NCBI GenBank assembly: GCA_028289455.1
Contig: JANQPN010000007.1
Location: 1-64,000, forward strand
Length of the DNA: 64,000 nt
Source of the DNA: Wenzhouxiangellaceae bacterium
GTDB lineage: Bacteria > Pseudomonadota > Gammaproteobacteria > Xanthomonadales > Wenzhouxiangellaceae
Direction of reading: 5' to 3'
A program made the position numbers and the translations under genes. The notes under the pieces are model-generated. The model did no database searches. It was not told where the DNA came from and saw only the letters and a list, made by a program, of their open reading frames with translations. Shown here piece by piece: positions 35,404-45,600 of the stretch. Numbering within the stretch: position 1 is the stretch's first letter; each line of letters begins with the position of its first letter.

Positions 35404-37146
35404 ATGACCAGAATTACCCAAACAGGTTGGCGCAACAGGAACCACCGCGCAACCTTCAATGCAGTTATTGTCGCAGCTCTGGCACTGTCCGGCAGCGCCA
35501 TTGCCCAGTCATTTCCTGGCGGACAGCCGATCACCGCGGCAGATTTAACCGCCACTCCGCCCGCGTTACCGGCAGAGCCACCGGCCTATAATTCAGGATC
35601 AAACTCACCGAATCACACGGAATATGCCCGCTTTGCCTGGCGCCAGTTTATTTATTTAAATTCACCGGCCGAGCCTTCCGGCAAAGTCAGTCCAGGCGTC
35701 TCAACGGTGACACGCGGCGTGGTCAATCCAAAAGGGAATTTTGTTGATTCAGGGGCACCGGATTTTTATTCATCAGGTCAGTCTGATAACTCAAACTTCA
35801 GCACCAACATTCTTGTCTGGGAATCATTTGCTCACCGCACTGAACTGCTGCCCAAATCCAGCAGTAAGCTGCCCCCTTTTCAGACCACTGCACCACAATT
35901 CGCTTATCAGAACATAACGGTCAGCAACACGGAATCTCGATTTAATAATCTGGATGAAAACAACCAGATTGGGCAAAACACAATATTTTTCCCAAAAAAT
36001 CCGCCAACTCCATCATCCAACCCATTTGATGATTACCAGATTCTGTTTGAAGCCAAGGTCAATCAGGCGGAGTATGATTATGTGCAAACATTCTTCCCTG
36101 CTCCCAGCAAAGACCAGGCGCCTACCGATTTGGTTTTACCGCCAAACACTACTGACAGCAGTGAATCAATTGAAATCAAAGCAGCATGGCGGGTGTTAAC
36201 CGATGACCAGTACAACTCCGGCCGTTATCACACTGCAGAAGCGGTTTATTACACCGGTACCGATGAAGATCCGACACCGCAAACCGGTGTATTTGGACTG
36301 GTTGGTCTGCATATTATCCGGAAAATGGAAAATTACCCGACCTTTACCTATGCCACTTTTCAACATATGGACAACCTGAAAACACCTTCCGGCCAGGACA
36401 CCGGTGTGTATTTTCTGACCTCTTATGATCAACTGGCATATGACGCGCCTACTGGCTCATCACCCTTTGCAGTTATCAATAACGGCAGCACTTATCCCGT
36501 TACGATCACCCTGCCTAAAGCGGGCGATGTAGTTAAGTCAAACGGTTATAACTTTGTTCCTGGAACCTATCAGATTCCTGCTGGCATGGCTGGACCCATC
36601 GCAGTGGTTCAACCGCCAACCATTACCGATACAGTTGAAGCGGTAAATGCCGAAGTCAAACAGGCGATGGCCAGCTCCGGTCAATTCAAAAACTCTGTGT
36701 GGCAGTATTATGAGCTGAAAGGGATACAGGCCATTCCGGTTAACGAGCAGAATGCCAATGAACCTGTTGACCCTGCCACGCTTGACTTCTATCTCGCCAA
36801 CGATGTCATTGAAAGCAGCCAGCCTGGCGTACAGCTGTTCAAAGGTGGGGTAGCAGGCCCAACCGCCGATAGCTCAACCGGCAAGGTTATCTTTACCAAT
36901 AACCGCGCTGCAGCCAATATCCTGAATGTACCGAATACCCCGACAGTCACCATGGGTGGTTGTATGGGTTGCCATGGCAATGCGCTTAATGGTGATGGCG
37001 ACAGCCTGTTCAATTTCCTGCTTATCAATAAAAACCGCTTAGCCGGAGGAGGCTATGCCAACCCGGATGCCATTGGTGCACAAAGTGGTGATGCCGTTTT
37101 AGAACGTGCCGTCAATTATTTCTCCACTGGTTCAGAAGACGATTAA
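35404..37146 (+). CDS. Secreted protein with C-terminal haem c motif
   Basis: A 580-aa exported protein. AAGGAGAGG precedes the ATG, and the signal peptide ends near SGSAIAQS (residue 37). Most of the protein is beta-rich with no domain I can name with certainty (conserved-looking YARFAWRQFIYLNSP, NILVWESFAHRTELLP, EIKAAWRVLTDDQYNSGRYH). Near the end CMGCH (residues 520-524) is a single CxxCH haem attachment site followed by GNALNGDGDSLFNFLL. So it is likely a periplasmic or surface c-type cytochrome-like protein. It lies 32 nt after a sulfotransferase gene and is ended by a strong terminator. The redox partner is unknown. Confidence 0.8.
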   Translation: MTRITQTGWRNRNHRATFNAVIVAALALSGSAIAQSFPGGQPITAADLTATPPALPAEPPAYNSGSNSPNHTEYARFAWRQFIYLNSPAEPSGKVSPGVSTVTRGVVNPKGNFVDSGAPDFYSSGQSDNSNFSTNILVWESFAHRTELLPKSSSKLPPFQTTAPQFAYQNITVSNTESRFNNLDENNQIGQNTIFFPKNPPTPSSNPFDDYQILFEAKVNQAEYDYVQTFFPAPSKDQAPTDLVLPPNTTDSSESIEIKAAWRVLTDDQYNSGRYHTAEAVYYTGTDEDPTPQTGVFGLVGLHIIRKMENYPTFTYATFQHMDNLKTPSGQDTGVYFLTSYDQLAYDAPTGSSPFAVINNGSTYPVTITLPKAGDVVKSNGYNFVPGTYQIPAGMAGPIAVVQPPTITDTVEAVNAEVKQAMASSGQFKNSVWQYYELKGIQAIPVNEQNANEPVDPATLDFYLANDVIESSQPGVQLFKGGVAGPTADSSTGKVIFTNNRAAANILNVPNTPTVTMGGCMGCHGNALNGDGDSLFNFLLINKNRLAGGGYANPDAIGAQSGDAVLERAVNYFSTGSEDD

Positions 37147-37171
37147 AACCCAGTGTTGGCATTAACCGATC

Positions 37172-37199
37172 AGACCCGGTCATAGAGACCGGGTCTTTT
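37172..37199 (+). terminator. Rho-independent terminator after the haem c protein gene
   Basis: AGACCCGGTC (37172-37181) and GACCGGGTCT (37187-37196) form a perfect 10-bp stem with a 5-nt loop and a short TTTT tail. It ends 6 nt before the ATG of the next gene, so it could also occlude that gene's ribosome binding site. Confidence 0.85.
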
Positions 37200-37205
37200 G
37201 CCTTC

Positions 37206-37973
37206 ATGCCGATAAAACCCTTTGTTGTTATCACTTATCCGCGTTCGGGGACGCATATGCTGCGTACCGCGCTTAATCAGCATCCATCCATTGCCTGTGC
37301 CGGGGAATTATTAAACCCCAATAAACAGGATCTGCCTTATACGCATGATCTGCCCACAACCGCTGTTCTTGAACAGTATGCCTACCCTCATGAGTCCGGG
37401 AATAAATGCAGCGGTTTTGTCCATCACGCCTATCATCCCGGTATCCAGCAAACCTGGCCGGATAATCGCAGCAATCCGAATTGGGAAAACATCTGGCAGC
37501 TGCTGACAGAGATTGATGATCTTAAAGTGATTCATCTGTACCGGAAGAACCTGGTGTGGCGGCACCTGTCTCAGGTCCTGGCGAGAAACAGCGGTCACTG
37601 GCAGACTTTTATCGACTCAGAAGCCGCCCGGGCGCAGGGGAAACAATATCAGCCAAAGCCCAGGCAGCGGCCCGCGGTCAACCTGGATGCTGAATTAATG
37701 CAGCAGGATTTTCAGGAAACCTTGGCCCATCGGGAACAAATTGAGCGCTTTTTTACCGGTCACCCGATCCTGCCTGTGGTCTATGAGCAGTTGTGTGCCG
37801 ATTTTGATGGACAGGTCAGATTAATTTTGGACTTTCTGGAAATGCCTCAACACCGGCTGACACCGGAACTGATCAAACTGGAAGACCGGCAGATGCCGGA
37901 AGCCATCAAAAATTATCAAGCACTAAAACAGCAGTTCAGTAACACTGCCTGGGCCGGATTCTTTGTTGACTAG
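37206..37973 (+). CDS. Sulfotransferase (paralogue of the 47-kb gene)
   Basis: A 255-aa sulfotransferase starting MPIKPFVVITYPRSGTHMLR, with the phosphosulfate loop YPRSGTH, the DLKVIHLYRKNLVWRHLSQV phosphate-binding segment, and YEQLCADFDGQVRLILDFLE near the end. The start codon lies directly behind a terminator hairpin and no Shine-Dalgarno sequence is free of it, so translation may be weak or conditional. It is closely similar in motif order to the protein at 47.2 kb. It is convergent with the ChbG-like deacetylase gene. Acceptor unknown. Confidence 0.9.
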   Translation: MPIKPFVVITYPRSGTHMLRTALNQHPSIACAGELLNPNKQDLPYTHDLPTTAVLEQYAYPHESGNKCSGFVHHAYHPGIQQTWPDNRSNPNWENIWQLLTEIDDLKVIHLYRKNLVWRHLSQVLARNSGHWQTFIDSEAARAQGKQYQPKPRQRPAVNLDAELMQQDFQETLAHREQIERFFTGHPILPVVYEQLCADFDGQVRLILDFLEMPQHRLTPELIKLEDRQMPEAIKNYQALKQQFSNTAWAGFFVD

Positions 37974-38021
37974 AATCAATAGAGTATTAAACCAATGCCT
38001 TGGTAGCGGATAAATCCACTG

Positions 38022-38924
38022 CTACATTTTCGGGTAAAGCTGACGGATGGTGTCTCGCAGCTGACGGCAACTAACCGTTTGAATACCCGACCGTGCAATG
38101 TACTGACGCAGCTCGCGGCTCATAAAGACCTCATAATCAGCTACCCTGCACTGCCAGTCGGGCACTATTCTCCGCAGTTCCGGTGAATCTTTGGCCGGAT
38201 GAATATAAAACCGGGTCAGTCCGGGTTCCAGCTGTGACAACATCTGCTTGACAGTATCCACATCGGCTGCAGGCGGCGCCATTCGAGTCCACATCTGCCT
38301 GTCATACAAAAATGCCCGATGCTGCTCTACCAGCAACCCGAGTGCCTGCGTGGCTTCATCCAATTCTTCTGGCTGCATACCGATATTTGGACGATCCTGC
38401 AGCGGCCACAGCACTACCGGCACATCAAACAACTGCTGTAATGCCAGATAGTCATATAAAAACGGCAGCCGTACTGCGGTATACATATGACTGTCCAGAT
38501 GAGTGATATCGATATCCTGCTGCAGCGCCAGCTGTACCTGAGTCTGCAGTTCCAATGCTACGCTTTCTGCCGAAGCATTCATTAAGACTTCATCACGCTG
38601 CTGATGAAGATAGCCGAGTTGATCAACCAGGCCGGAAATTGAACTGCGCGGTGCCTGCGGCGGCCAGCGGTAGCCGTCCCATTCACTGGTCAAGGTCAAA
38701 TGCACACCAACAGAAAATTCAGAATGTTTCCTGGCCCACTCCGCTGCAGCAGGAAACCATGGGCATGGTGTCATTATTGATGCCGAAGATACAATGCCGA
38801 AATCCGCCAGGTCGTCAATTGCACTAATCGATGATTCACACAGGCCGAAATCATCCGCACTGAACACCACGACCCGCTGGTCCGGCGCAAAACCCAGAGC
38901 TTCAAGCACCGCTGAATAACTCAT
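38022..38924 (-). CDS. ChbG/HpnK (YdjC)-family carbohydrate deacetylase
   Basis: A 300-aa metal-dependent deacetylase-like protein. Family motifs are VVVFSADDFGLCESS with the metal Asp pair (about residues 23-24), GVHLTLTSEWDGYRW, and the HxD in ITHLDSHMYTAV. ChbG-type enzymes remove acetyl groups from N-acetylated sugars or hopanoid-linked sugars. It is the last gene of a four-gene minus-strand operon after GT8-like, GT2 and methyltransferase-like genes, overlapping the previous gene by 4 nt (ATGA). Likely substrate: a glycan intermediate made by those genes. Confidence 0.9.
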   Translation of the reverse strand: MSYSAVLEALGFAPDQRVVVFSADDFGLCESSISAIDDLADFGIVSSASIMTPCPWFPAAAEWARKHSEFSVGVHLTLTSEWDGYRWPPQAPRSSISGLVDQLGYLHQQRDEVLMNASAESVALELQTQVQLALQQDIDITHLDSHMYTAVRLPFLYDYLALQQLFDVPVVLWPLQDRPNIGMQPEELDEATQALGLLVEQHRAFLYDRQMWTRMAPPAADVDTVKQMLSQLEPGLTRFYIHPAKDSPELRRIVPDWQCRVADYEVFMSRELRQYIARSGIQTVSCRQLRDTIRQLYPKM

Positions 38925-39547
38925 TCGGATACACCTTGTACTGCACGAAGAAAATAAACCTCGTTCGCATAATGGCCTGCCTCAAACTGCAGGCCATCAG
39001 CAATTGATTGCAATTCCGCAAAACTCATTCCCAATACATCCGGTTTCCGATATACCCAGCTCAGCCCGCGGCGCTCAGTCAGTAGCTCGCCGCCTGATTT
39101 CAGCAGTTGGCGGTAATTATCCATCATGACCATAAAGTGCCGGCGGCAGCAGGCATAACTGAACAGGTTGTTATCAACAATGAAATCATAGCCCGGGGTT
39201 AGCTGAGTCAATTGCCCGGAATATTTATTCATTACCATAACCGTGTAGTTAGACAGATTCATTCTCATGGCAAGCCGCTGCTCCTGCCTGCCCATGGTTA
39301 TGCCGTCAATCTGTTTCACCACCTGTGAAAATCTTTCAGCCAGTTGGGAATTACCAATGCCGACATGCAGCACCCGGGCATTTTCCAGCGGCTTATCCGC
39401 CAGCACAGCTTCGATGTTTGTCTGACCAATGGTGGTATCGCGTTCCGGGTAGTCAAGCTGGCGGTCATCACCCAGGGCCAGACCGGGAATCTCTGCTCCG
39501 CAGTCTTCCGGACACCGTTGAAACTCACTGACAACCTGCTTACCCAT
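38921..39547 (-). CDS. SAM-dependent methyltransferase-like protein
   Basis: A 208-aa protein with a class I methyltransferase outline: NARVLHVGIGNSQLAERFSQ forms the SAM-binding first strand and loop, YDFIVDNNLFSYACCRRHFM the central strand, and LLKSGGELLTERRGLSWVYR the substrate strand. Motif I (HVGIGNSQLA) is slightly divergent from the usual G-x-G-x-G, so the call is of moderate strength. It overlaps the GT2 gene by 8 nt and the deacetylase gene by 4 nt, inside a glycan-type operon. It may modify a sugar. Confidence 0.68.
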   Translation of the reverse strand: MGKQVVSEFQRCPEDCGAEIPGLALGDDRQLDYPERDTTIGQTNIEAVLADKPLENARVLHVGIGNSQLAERFSQVVKQIDGITMGRQEQRLAMRMNLSNYTVMVMNKYSGQLTQLTPGYDFIVDNNLFSYACCRRHFMVMMDNYRQLLKSGGELLTERRGLSWVYRKPDVLGMSFAELQSIADGLQFEAGHYANEVYFLRAVQGVSE

Positions 39548-40685
39548 TCAGCCCCCGCAGGTATCGCATATTATTCAGAATGGTGCTGCTGTATTGTTCG
39601 GTCAGGTCCAGCACCAGCGGCAATGCATCGGCATATTGCCGCAATGGATGCCGTTCACGCCACCTGACAATCTGCTGATGAAAATCTGCTTCTATACTGG
39701 TGAAGTACCCGCTGTTGGCTTTGATTCGCTGTGGTTTAACCACACAAGGCTCGATAATAAATCGCTTGATCATATTCCTGCGCACCGGAGCAAATTCGAC
39801 CTTCTCGGCCAGCCGGTTCAGCAAGGCATAATTGTCTTCAGAATCGATATCACGCAGGTCGGTCATTCCGCCGGCATACGACTGCCCACTGCACCAGCGT
39901 TCCGGATCTCCCAACAGCCGACGCGGGTTGAGGGTTACTATCAGATCATCAACGTAGTCCAGGCGGGCATCGTGCATATCCAGCCGGAACCAGATATTTC
40001 GCGCTTCGCCAAGAATTTCATTGCCTTGAGCATCATACTCACGGAAATAGCCGCCACACTGCTGCAGGCTGGCCTTGGTCATGGCCAGCCCCAGCTGATT
40101 CGGCACTCTGACAAAGTCTTCAAACAGCTGCCTGGTAAACAATGCGCGTGCTTCATCAAAGCCGAAATGCCGCCTGGTTTCCGCACAGAACTCCAGCACA
40201 CCGGTGGATTCATAATAACGTTGCGCCAGCCGTGGAACCCGCTGCCAGAAGTCCAGACTGAAGTGACCGGCATAAGCCAGCACATCGGCCCGGCCTGATG
40301 ACAGCCGCCGGCTGACATCGGCTATCAGCGTTTCCGGCAGACGATTGTCGGCATCGATATGCAGCACAAAAGGATGCCTGGCATCGGCCAGTGCATAATC
40401 CGTTCCAGTCCGGCGCGCCTGCACCACTCCTTTTTGTGGTTCATCCAGAATAATCGTTTCGGGCATGCCGGGTTGTCCGCGAAACGATTGGATAATCCCG
40501 GCTGAATCATCCGTACTGGCATTATTGACGGCAATCACCCGCCAGCTGTCACTGGACAGCAGGTGACCATTGGCATCTTTCTGTCCGGCAAACTCACGGC
40601 ATAAATCCGCCAGCACACTGGCTTCATTGTAAAACGGCACCACCACATCCACGCCCTGAAAGTGCTGTGCTGAATTCTCGCTCAT
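39540..40685 (-). CDS. GT2-family glycosyltransferase
   Basis: A 381-aa GT-A fold enzyme: VDVVVPFYNEASVLADLCRE at residues 12-31, the nucleotide region VIAVNNASTDDSAGII, the DxD-like metal site HIDADNRLP (Asp111-Asp113), and a C-terminal helical part. No membrane helix is obvious, so it acts at the cytoplasmic face. Its ATG overlaps the stop of the GT8-like gene in the form TGATG, and it overlaps the methyltransferase-like gene by 8 nt. Sugar donor and acceptor unknown. Confidence 0.92.
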   Translation of the reverse strand: MSENSAQHFQGVDVVVPFYNEASVLADLCREFAGQKDANGHLLSSDSWRVIAVNNASTDDSAGIIQSFRGQPGMPETIILDEPQKGVVQARRTGTDYALADARHPFVLHIDADNRLPETLIADVSRRLSSGRADVLAYAGHFSLDFWQRVPRLAQRYYESTGVLEFCAETRRHFGFDEARALFTRQLFEDFVRVPNQLGLAMTKASLQQCGGYFREYDAQGNEILGEARNIWFRLDMHDARLDYVDDLIVTLNPRRLLGDPERWCSGQSYAGGMTDLRDIDSEDNYALLNRLAEKVEFAPVRRNMIKRFIIEPCVVKPQRIKANSGYFTSIEADFHQQIVRWRERHPLRQYADALPLVLDLTEQYSSTILNNMRYLRGLNG

Positions 40686-41674
40686 CAGCTGATCCGTTTG
40701 ATGTTTTCCACACTCAGCTCGCCGGCATGTTTGCGGCTCCAGGCGCGCTGCCGGGCCACCTGCTCAGCGATATGCGGTAAGTCCTGTTGATGCCTGGCCG
40801 CTCGCAGCAACTCCTGCCAGTTATCGATGAATTTCAGGTAATGCGGGGCTTTTTCCAACACCTCAGGATAGGCAAATTCGAACCACGGTTTAATCCGACC
40901 GGCAAAGTGTACGATCCGTGCATCCAGTGAAGTAATGTCTTCCAGACCTTTGACATATTCCTCGATCAAGACCATGTAGTTGTAGCAGGCGCTGATGGAA
41001 GTGAACTGACCTTTAAAATACACATTCAGAGCCATCTGATCGCCGAAGTCAGATCGTTCAAACACCTGCGGATTCAGCACTTCAAGCAGGCCCAGATAGG
41101 TTTGGCGGTTGATCAGCTCACCATTGATCGACATCACGCCGGAATTGAATGAGCGACCCACATCCGGCCCATATGGAGAAGCTTCGGGCAGCTGTTCAGG
41201 CGCATGGTCTGCAAGCCTGTCCCACAGCTGCCGGCGCAGCGTGAATGCATCCGGGCAGGCCAGAAAAGGTTCTTCGCGGTAAAAGAGCTCGCGGATATCT
41301 CCACAGCAATAGGTATCACCATCCACGTACACAATGTGCTGATAGTCGGTCAGCTGAAACAGCTCAAACACATGAAAATGTGCCCGTTTATTCACCAGCC
41401 AGGGAATCTCGCTGATCAAGTCATCCATCCGTGTTTCAAGTTCCGGTGAAGATTGGATAAACCGAACCGGATAGATGTTATTCAGACGCTCCCTGGTCTG
41501 GTCGCTGAGATCACCGGTCTCAACCACCACCACATCGCCGTCAAACCACGGATTGAATTTGATGAAACTGTACAGCAGCACTTCAGCGGCTACTGCAAAT
41601 GCTTCATTGGTTACTGTCGCAAAACAGATTCGCGGCTCTCCTGCTGCCTGCTTAAATGTGTTAAGTTCTTCCAT
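40685..41674 (-). CDS. GT8-like glycosyltransferase
   Basis: A 329-aa GT-A fold enzyme, first in its operon. ICFATVTNEAFAVAAEVLLY is the opening strand; VYVDGD (Asp118-Gly-Asp120) is the metal-binding DxD; FNSGVMSINGELI, DFGDQMALNVYFKG and ARIVHFAGRIKPWF match the family's D-Q and HFxGxxKPW features. GT8 enzymes retain anomeric configuration and use UDP-sugars. It is divergent from the ATP-grasp-like gene with 44 nt between start codons, so the two share a very short promoter region. Confidence 0.9.
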   Translation of the reverse strand: MEELNTFKQAAGEPRICFATVTNEAFAVAAEVLLYSFIKFNPWFDGDVVVVETGDLSDQTRERLNNIYPVRFIQSSPELETRMDDLISEIPWLVNKRAHFHVFELFQLTDYQHIVYVDGDTYCCGDIRELFYREEPFLACPDAFTLRRQLWDRLADHAPEQLPEASPYGPDVGRSFNSGVMSINGELINRQTYLGLLEVLNPQVFERSDFGDQMALNVYFKGQFTSISACYNYMVLIEEYVKGLEDITSLDARIVHFAGRIKPWFEFAYPEVLEKAPHYLKFIDNWQELLRAARHQQDLPHIAEQVARQRAWSRKHAGELSVENIKRIS

Positions 41675-41718
41675 GTTCCCTATTGTTTCTTATAAAAAAG
41701 GCGGCCGGTCACTTCATC

Positions 41719-42501
41719 ATGCAGGTACTGTTTTACCCCACGTTCCCGGAACTGGAACTGTACACCATCATTGCGGTATTTAACCATCTGGATTACTTCG
41801 CCACGCTGGACCCGGAGGCCAATTTCGACTTCGCAGTAGCCTGGCAGGACCAGACCTGGACCGACCCCAACCCTGTTCTGGACCGCATCGCCGAAACGCA
41901 TCTGGTGCTGAATCACCGCTGTACCGATATCAGCAAACAAAAGGTTGAAGCCGTCAGCCGGCAGGTGTGCGGCTATGACACCCTGATAGACCCACTGACT
42001 TACCAGGGCCTGTGTGTCAAAAAGCCCAACGAAAATGCCGCCGAACGCGGCACCATCATTCAGTGCCCGATAAGCCGGGAAGATGACCAATACGTCTACC
42101 AGGCACATATCGATACCCGTGATGCCGCCGGACTGCGCAACGAATACCGGGTACCGGTGGTGTTCGGTGAAATTCCCTGCGTCTACCTGCAGCAGAAAGA
42201 ACACCACCCCGAAAATGCCAAAACCGTGCCGTTGAATACCACGTTGTTGACTGCTGATGAGGTGTTTTCAGTTGAGGAGCAAAAACAGATTTCTCAGTTC
42301 TGTGAAACTATTGGTATGGATTTTGGGGATCTGGATATTCTCAGGGACAAGCATTCGCAGAAGATGTATATCATTGATGCCAATAAGACCGGGGGTGGGT
42401 TTGGGTTGCTTAACCGATTTAAGTGGGCAGTTAACGACCGCAAAGAAGCAATTCGGCAAATCGCTAATCTATTTGAAGCCCATATTAGAAACCGCCTATG
42501 A
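41719..42501 (+). CDS. ATP-grasp-like protein
   Basis: A 260-aa protein with a partial ATP-grasp pattern: GLCVKKPNENAAERGTIIQC resembles the lysine-bearing nucleotide loop, and the C-terminal FGDLDILRDKHSQKMYIIDA with NKTGGG matches the metal-binding D...D-x-N of the family. The N-terminal Rossmann-like half is reduced. It would join a carboxylate to an amine or thiol using ATP. ATG 41719 is used; 12 in-frame codons upstream overlap the promoter zone of the divergent GT8 gene. GC content drops inside the gene at about 42,240 (from about 57 to about 43 percent in lines counted by hand). Confidence 0.65.
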   Translation: MQVLFYPTFPELELYTIIAVFNHLDYFATLDPEANFDFAVAWQDQTWTDPNPVLDRIAETHLVLNHRCTDISKQKVEAVSRQVCGYDTLIDPLTYQGLCVKKPNENAAERGTIIQCPISREDDQYVYQAHIDTRDAAGLRNEYRVPVVFGEIPCVYLQQKEHHPENAKTVPLNTTLLTADEVFSVEEQKQISQFCETIGMDFGDLDILRDKHSQKMYIIDANKTGGGFGLLNRFKWAVNDRKEAIRQIANLFEAHIRNRL

Positions 42502-42653
42502 CTCAGTGAGCTCAATAGCACTTTAATCAAAAAAATGGAAAATATTAACCTCAATTTTTCAAAAGATATTCAATTATTGAATTGCTCAATCCTGCCGTTA
42601 GAAAAACGTACATAATCCTATAGACAGCCAAACTATGAAATATATTTATTTAA

Positions 42654-45600
42654 ATGCGCATTAAATATTTATTATTCCTGATTTCGCTCATAGGCATAGC
42701 CTATACATCCTACTGCGCCATAAACTATGTTGATTTCCTAAACAGTGCAAGCTTGAGCAACACAATTTCCAGCATTCGATGGACGACGCCCAGGCTATCA
42801 CTGGATGGGAATTACCATAGTTGCATTGAAGGAATACCTGAAAAAATAACTCCGTATTGTAGCAATATATTAGATAAGGAAAAAGGCACGAAGAAAATAA
42901 AACAGCTGGCCAGGCACCGTGACTCGATGAATAATCATGAGCTAGCTCTGGTTAACTTAATGAGAGGCGGAAACATTCAAAGGTCAATAAATTTACTTGA
43001 GAAACACCTTATATCATCGGACGAATCATCCACAGTTTGGAATGATTTAGCAGCATTCTATTTACTTGATTTTCAAGCGACAGGCAATTGGAAATCTTTG
43101 GATTTATCAATAATTTCAACCAAGAAATCAATAATTTCCGATCCGGATTACTCTAGAGCCTATTTTAATTATGCACTAATTAGCGAGGAATTATATTTAA
43201 ATGAAACAAGCATTGAGCTTTGGAATAAGTTCCTAAAATTAGAAAAATCAAACAGCATATGGAAATCGGAGGCCAAATCACGTCTGCTTAAACTAACTGA
43301 AAACCGCTCACCATTACCAATAGACCTTGCTGCTCTACTTCCCAAAATGAGCACAAAGGAAATCAAAGTAATTGCCGCGAACAAACCAGACTTGGTATGG
43401 GGCTTACTTTTAGATAATAGTGATCTATTAGCTTTAGTTGCAAGTAACTTAAATGGTTTTTGCACTCATCAGCAACATTCCTGGGGGGAGCTTGGCAGCG
43501 AACTAGCCTCTAATTACGGCGAATCATTACTGACTGATATATTAAGCTGGATTTGCAACAATGAACTATCAAGCATTGAGATCACCCATATACTCGATAC
43601 TGTTTCAGCAGCAGTTAATGATTTTAACATTGATAAATATACTAATGTAATTGAGCAACTTAGCAATCTTTCAGTGCAAAAAAATAGCCCGATGGGGCAC
43701 ATCATTGAAAGCATTAAAGGAAAAGCATACTTCGCAATGCAAGAGTATTTAAACGCCGATAGATCATTGCAATTCATAACCAGCTCTGATCATCCGATAC
43801 TAGCCTCACGCGCCTATTGGTATCTAAGTTCTGAAAGGTCACGCAAAGGAGATGCAGAAGCTGCACTTGAATATACCAATGCCGGCTTGGATTTGCTATC
43901 AAATGGAGTTAGTCCAAATGAAGCTGTCCGTTTTAAATCCATGCTGGCTGAAGCGCTAGCAGTTTCCGGAAGACATGATGCTGCTATGCAAAAAGCCTTA
44001 GAAACTTTATCAATAAAGAAAGGCGACCTACCTGCTAAAACTTATGCAAAAACTTGCAAGCTCATTTCTGTTGTTGCTAGAGAATCATCAACATTTCATT
44101 TACAGGAACTATTCACTAATTGCGCTAAAAATATGCTTAAACTTGCCGAAAACAACCTAAGTCCAACTTTTAAGGCCGAGGTTAATATATCAAGTGCTCA
44201 AGCAAAAGCTAAGGTCGGTGATATTAACGGAGCATCAAAAGATATTGAAACCGCAATTCATTTTGCAAATACAATTCAGGACATCAAAGGCCGTGAGCAC
44301 GTTTTTCGTTACATCAACTTGAACTCCGGTTTTGATTTAACAGCAGACCCTATGAAAAATAATATAGAATCACTAAAGGCAGCACAACGATACTTCAACG
44401 AGAATGACAACTCAAGGCAAGCGCTCAATGCCGCTAAGTCTGTTGCGAATTTTTATATAGATTCAGGAAGCATTACAGAAGCTAAAGAACAGCTCGAGGC
44501 AGTTGCCAAGCTAGCCATTAACATTCAAAGCGCTGCAGATACATTTCAATACCAATCCTCTGCCCACCAACAAAGCAGGGACGTTTATGAGCTTCTTATA
44601 AAGCTGTACTTGGATGACAATGATAGTTTCAATGCCCTTTTAACATTGAGCAGAGCAAGATTAGGGAAATACTTTTCAGAATCTGAGTTCAAAAATTATC
44701 TTAAAAGCACAACACAAAACAACCGTGATGAAGCCATATTGATACTTGCATGGCTTGGTGATGAAGTCGCCGCCTGGCTTATCAACAGTACTGAGATCAT
44801 TGACGGGTATCGAGCCCCCTTACCAGATGGCCAGCAATTGGTTAACTTAGCTTCTGAGACTCGCCTGACCTCATCAACACAGACCATACTCAATGCTCAT
44901 GAAGCACTTTATAATAGTTTGATCAGGCCTATCACTCATCATTTACACAATTATCAGCATTTGCGAATCATTCCGGATGGCATATTTTATGGAGTTCCAT
45001 TTCCAATCTTAAGGAACTCTGAGCTAAACCGTTATTTAATCGAAGAAATCAACATCATAGTTTCTCCTGACCTAAAACGTGGAAGAGCTCAAACAAAACT
45101 CAGCACTCCTTTAAACTCACTTGCAATTTTTGCAAATCCAAATGCAGATCCACAAAGGCCTTTAATTCATTCTGCTCAAGAAGTTGAAGATATACAGCAA
45201 GCATTACCATCAGGCTCGAGGGTTAATATTTTTTTTGGGGCTACTTCCAATAGCACCAGCTTCAAAAAGGCACTTGATCAATTCGATGTGGTGCATTTTA
45301 GTGGGCATGGTGATATAAACTTAGTAGATCCGCTGATGTCTGAACTATTGTTTACTGTTAACTCTAATGGAACAAGAGATGTTCTTACTGCACAAGACTT
45401 ATATGCATTTAAATCCCCTATGACACCATTAGTCGTTCTAGCAGCTTGTGATACTGCAGCATACTCAAATCGCCTTCCACAAGCACTGGCATTAGTCAGG
45501 CCATTACTGACTAACCATGCGCGACACGTACTTGGAAGCATTAAACCTATTCCGGATCGAGCATATTCTAAAATGATGAAACTCTTCTACGGCTCCCTGG

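Noticed and set aside
39594..40298. Plus-strand frame of 234 codons within the GT2 gene
   Set aside because: Antisense to a glycosyltransferase with intact motifs.
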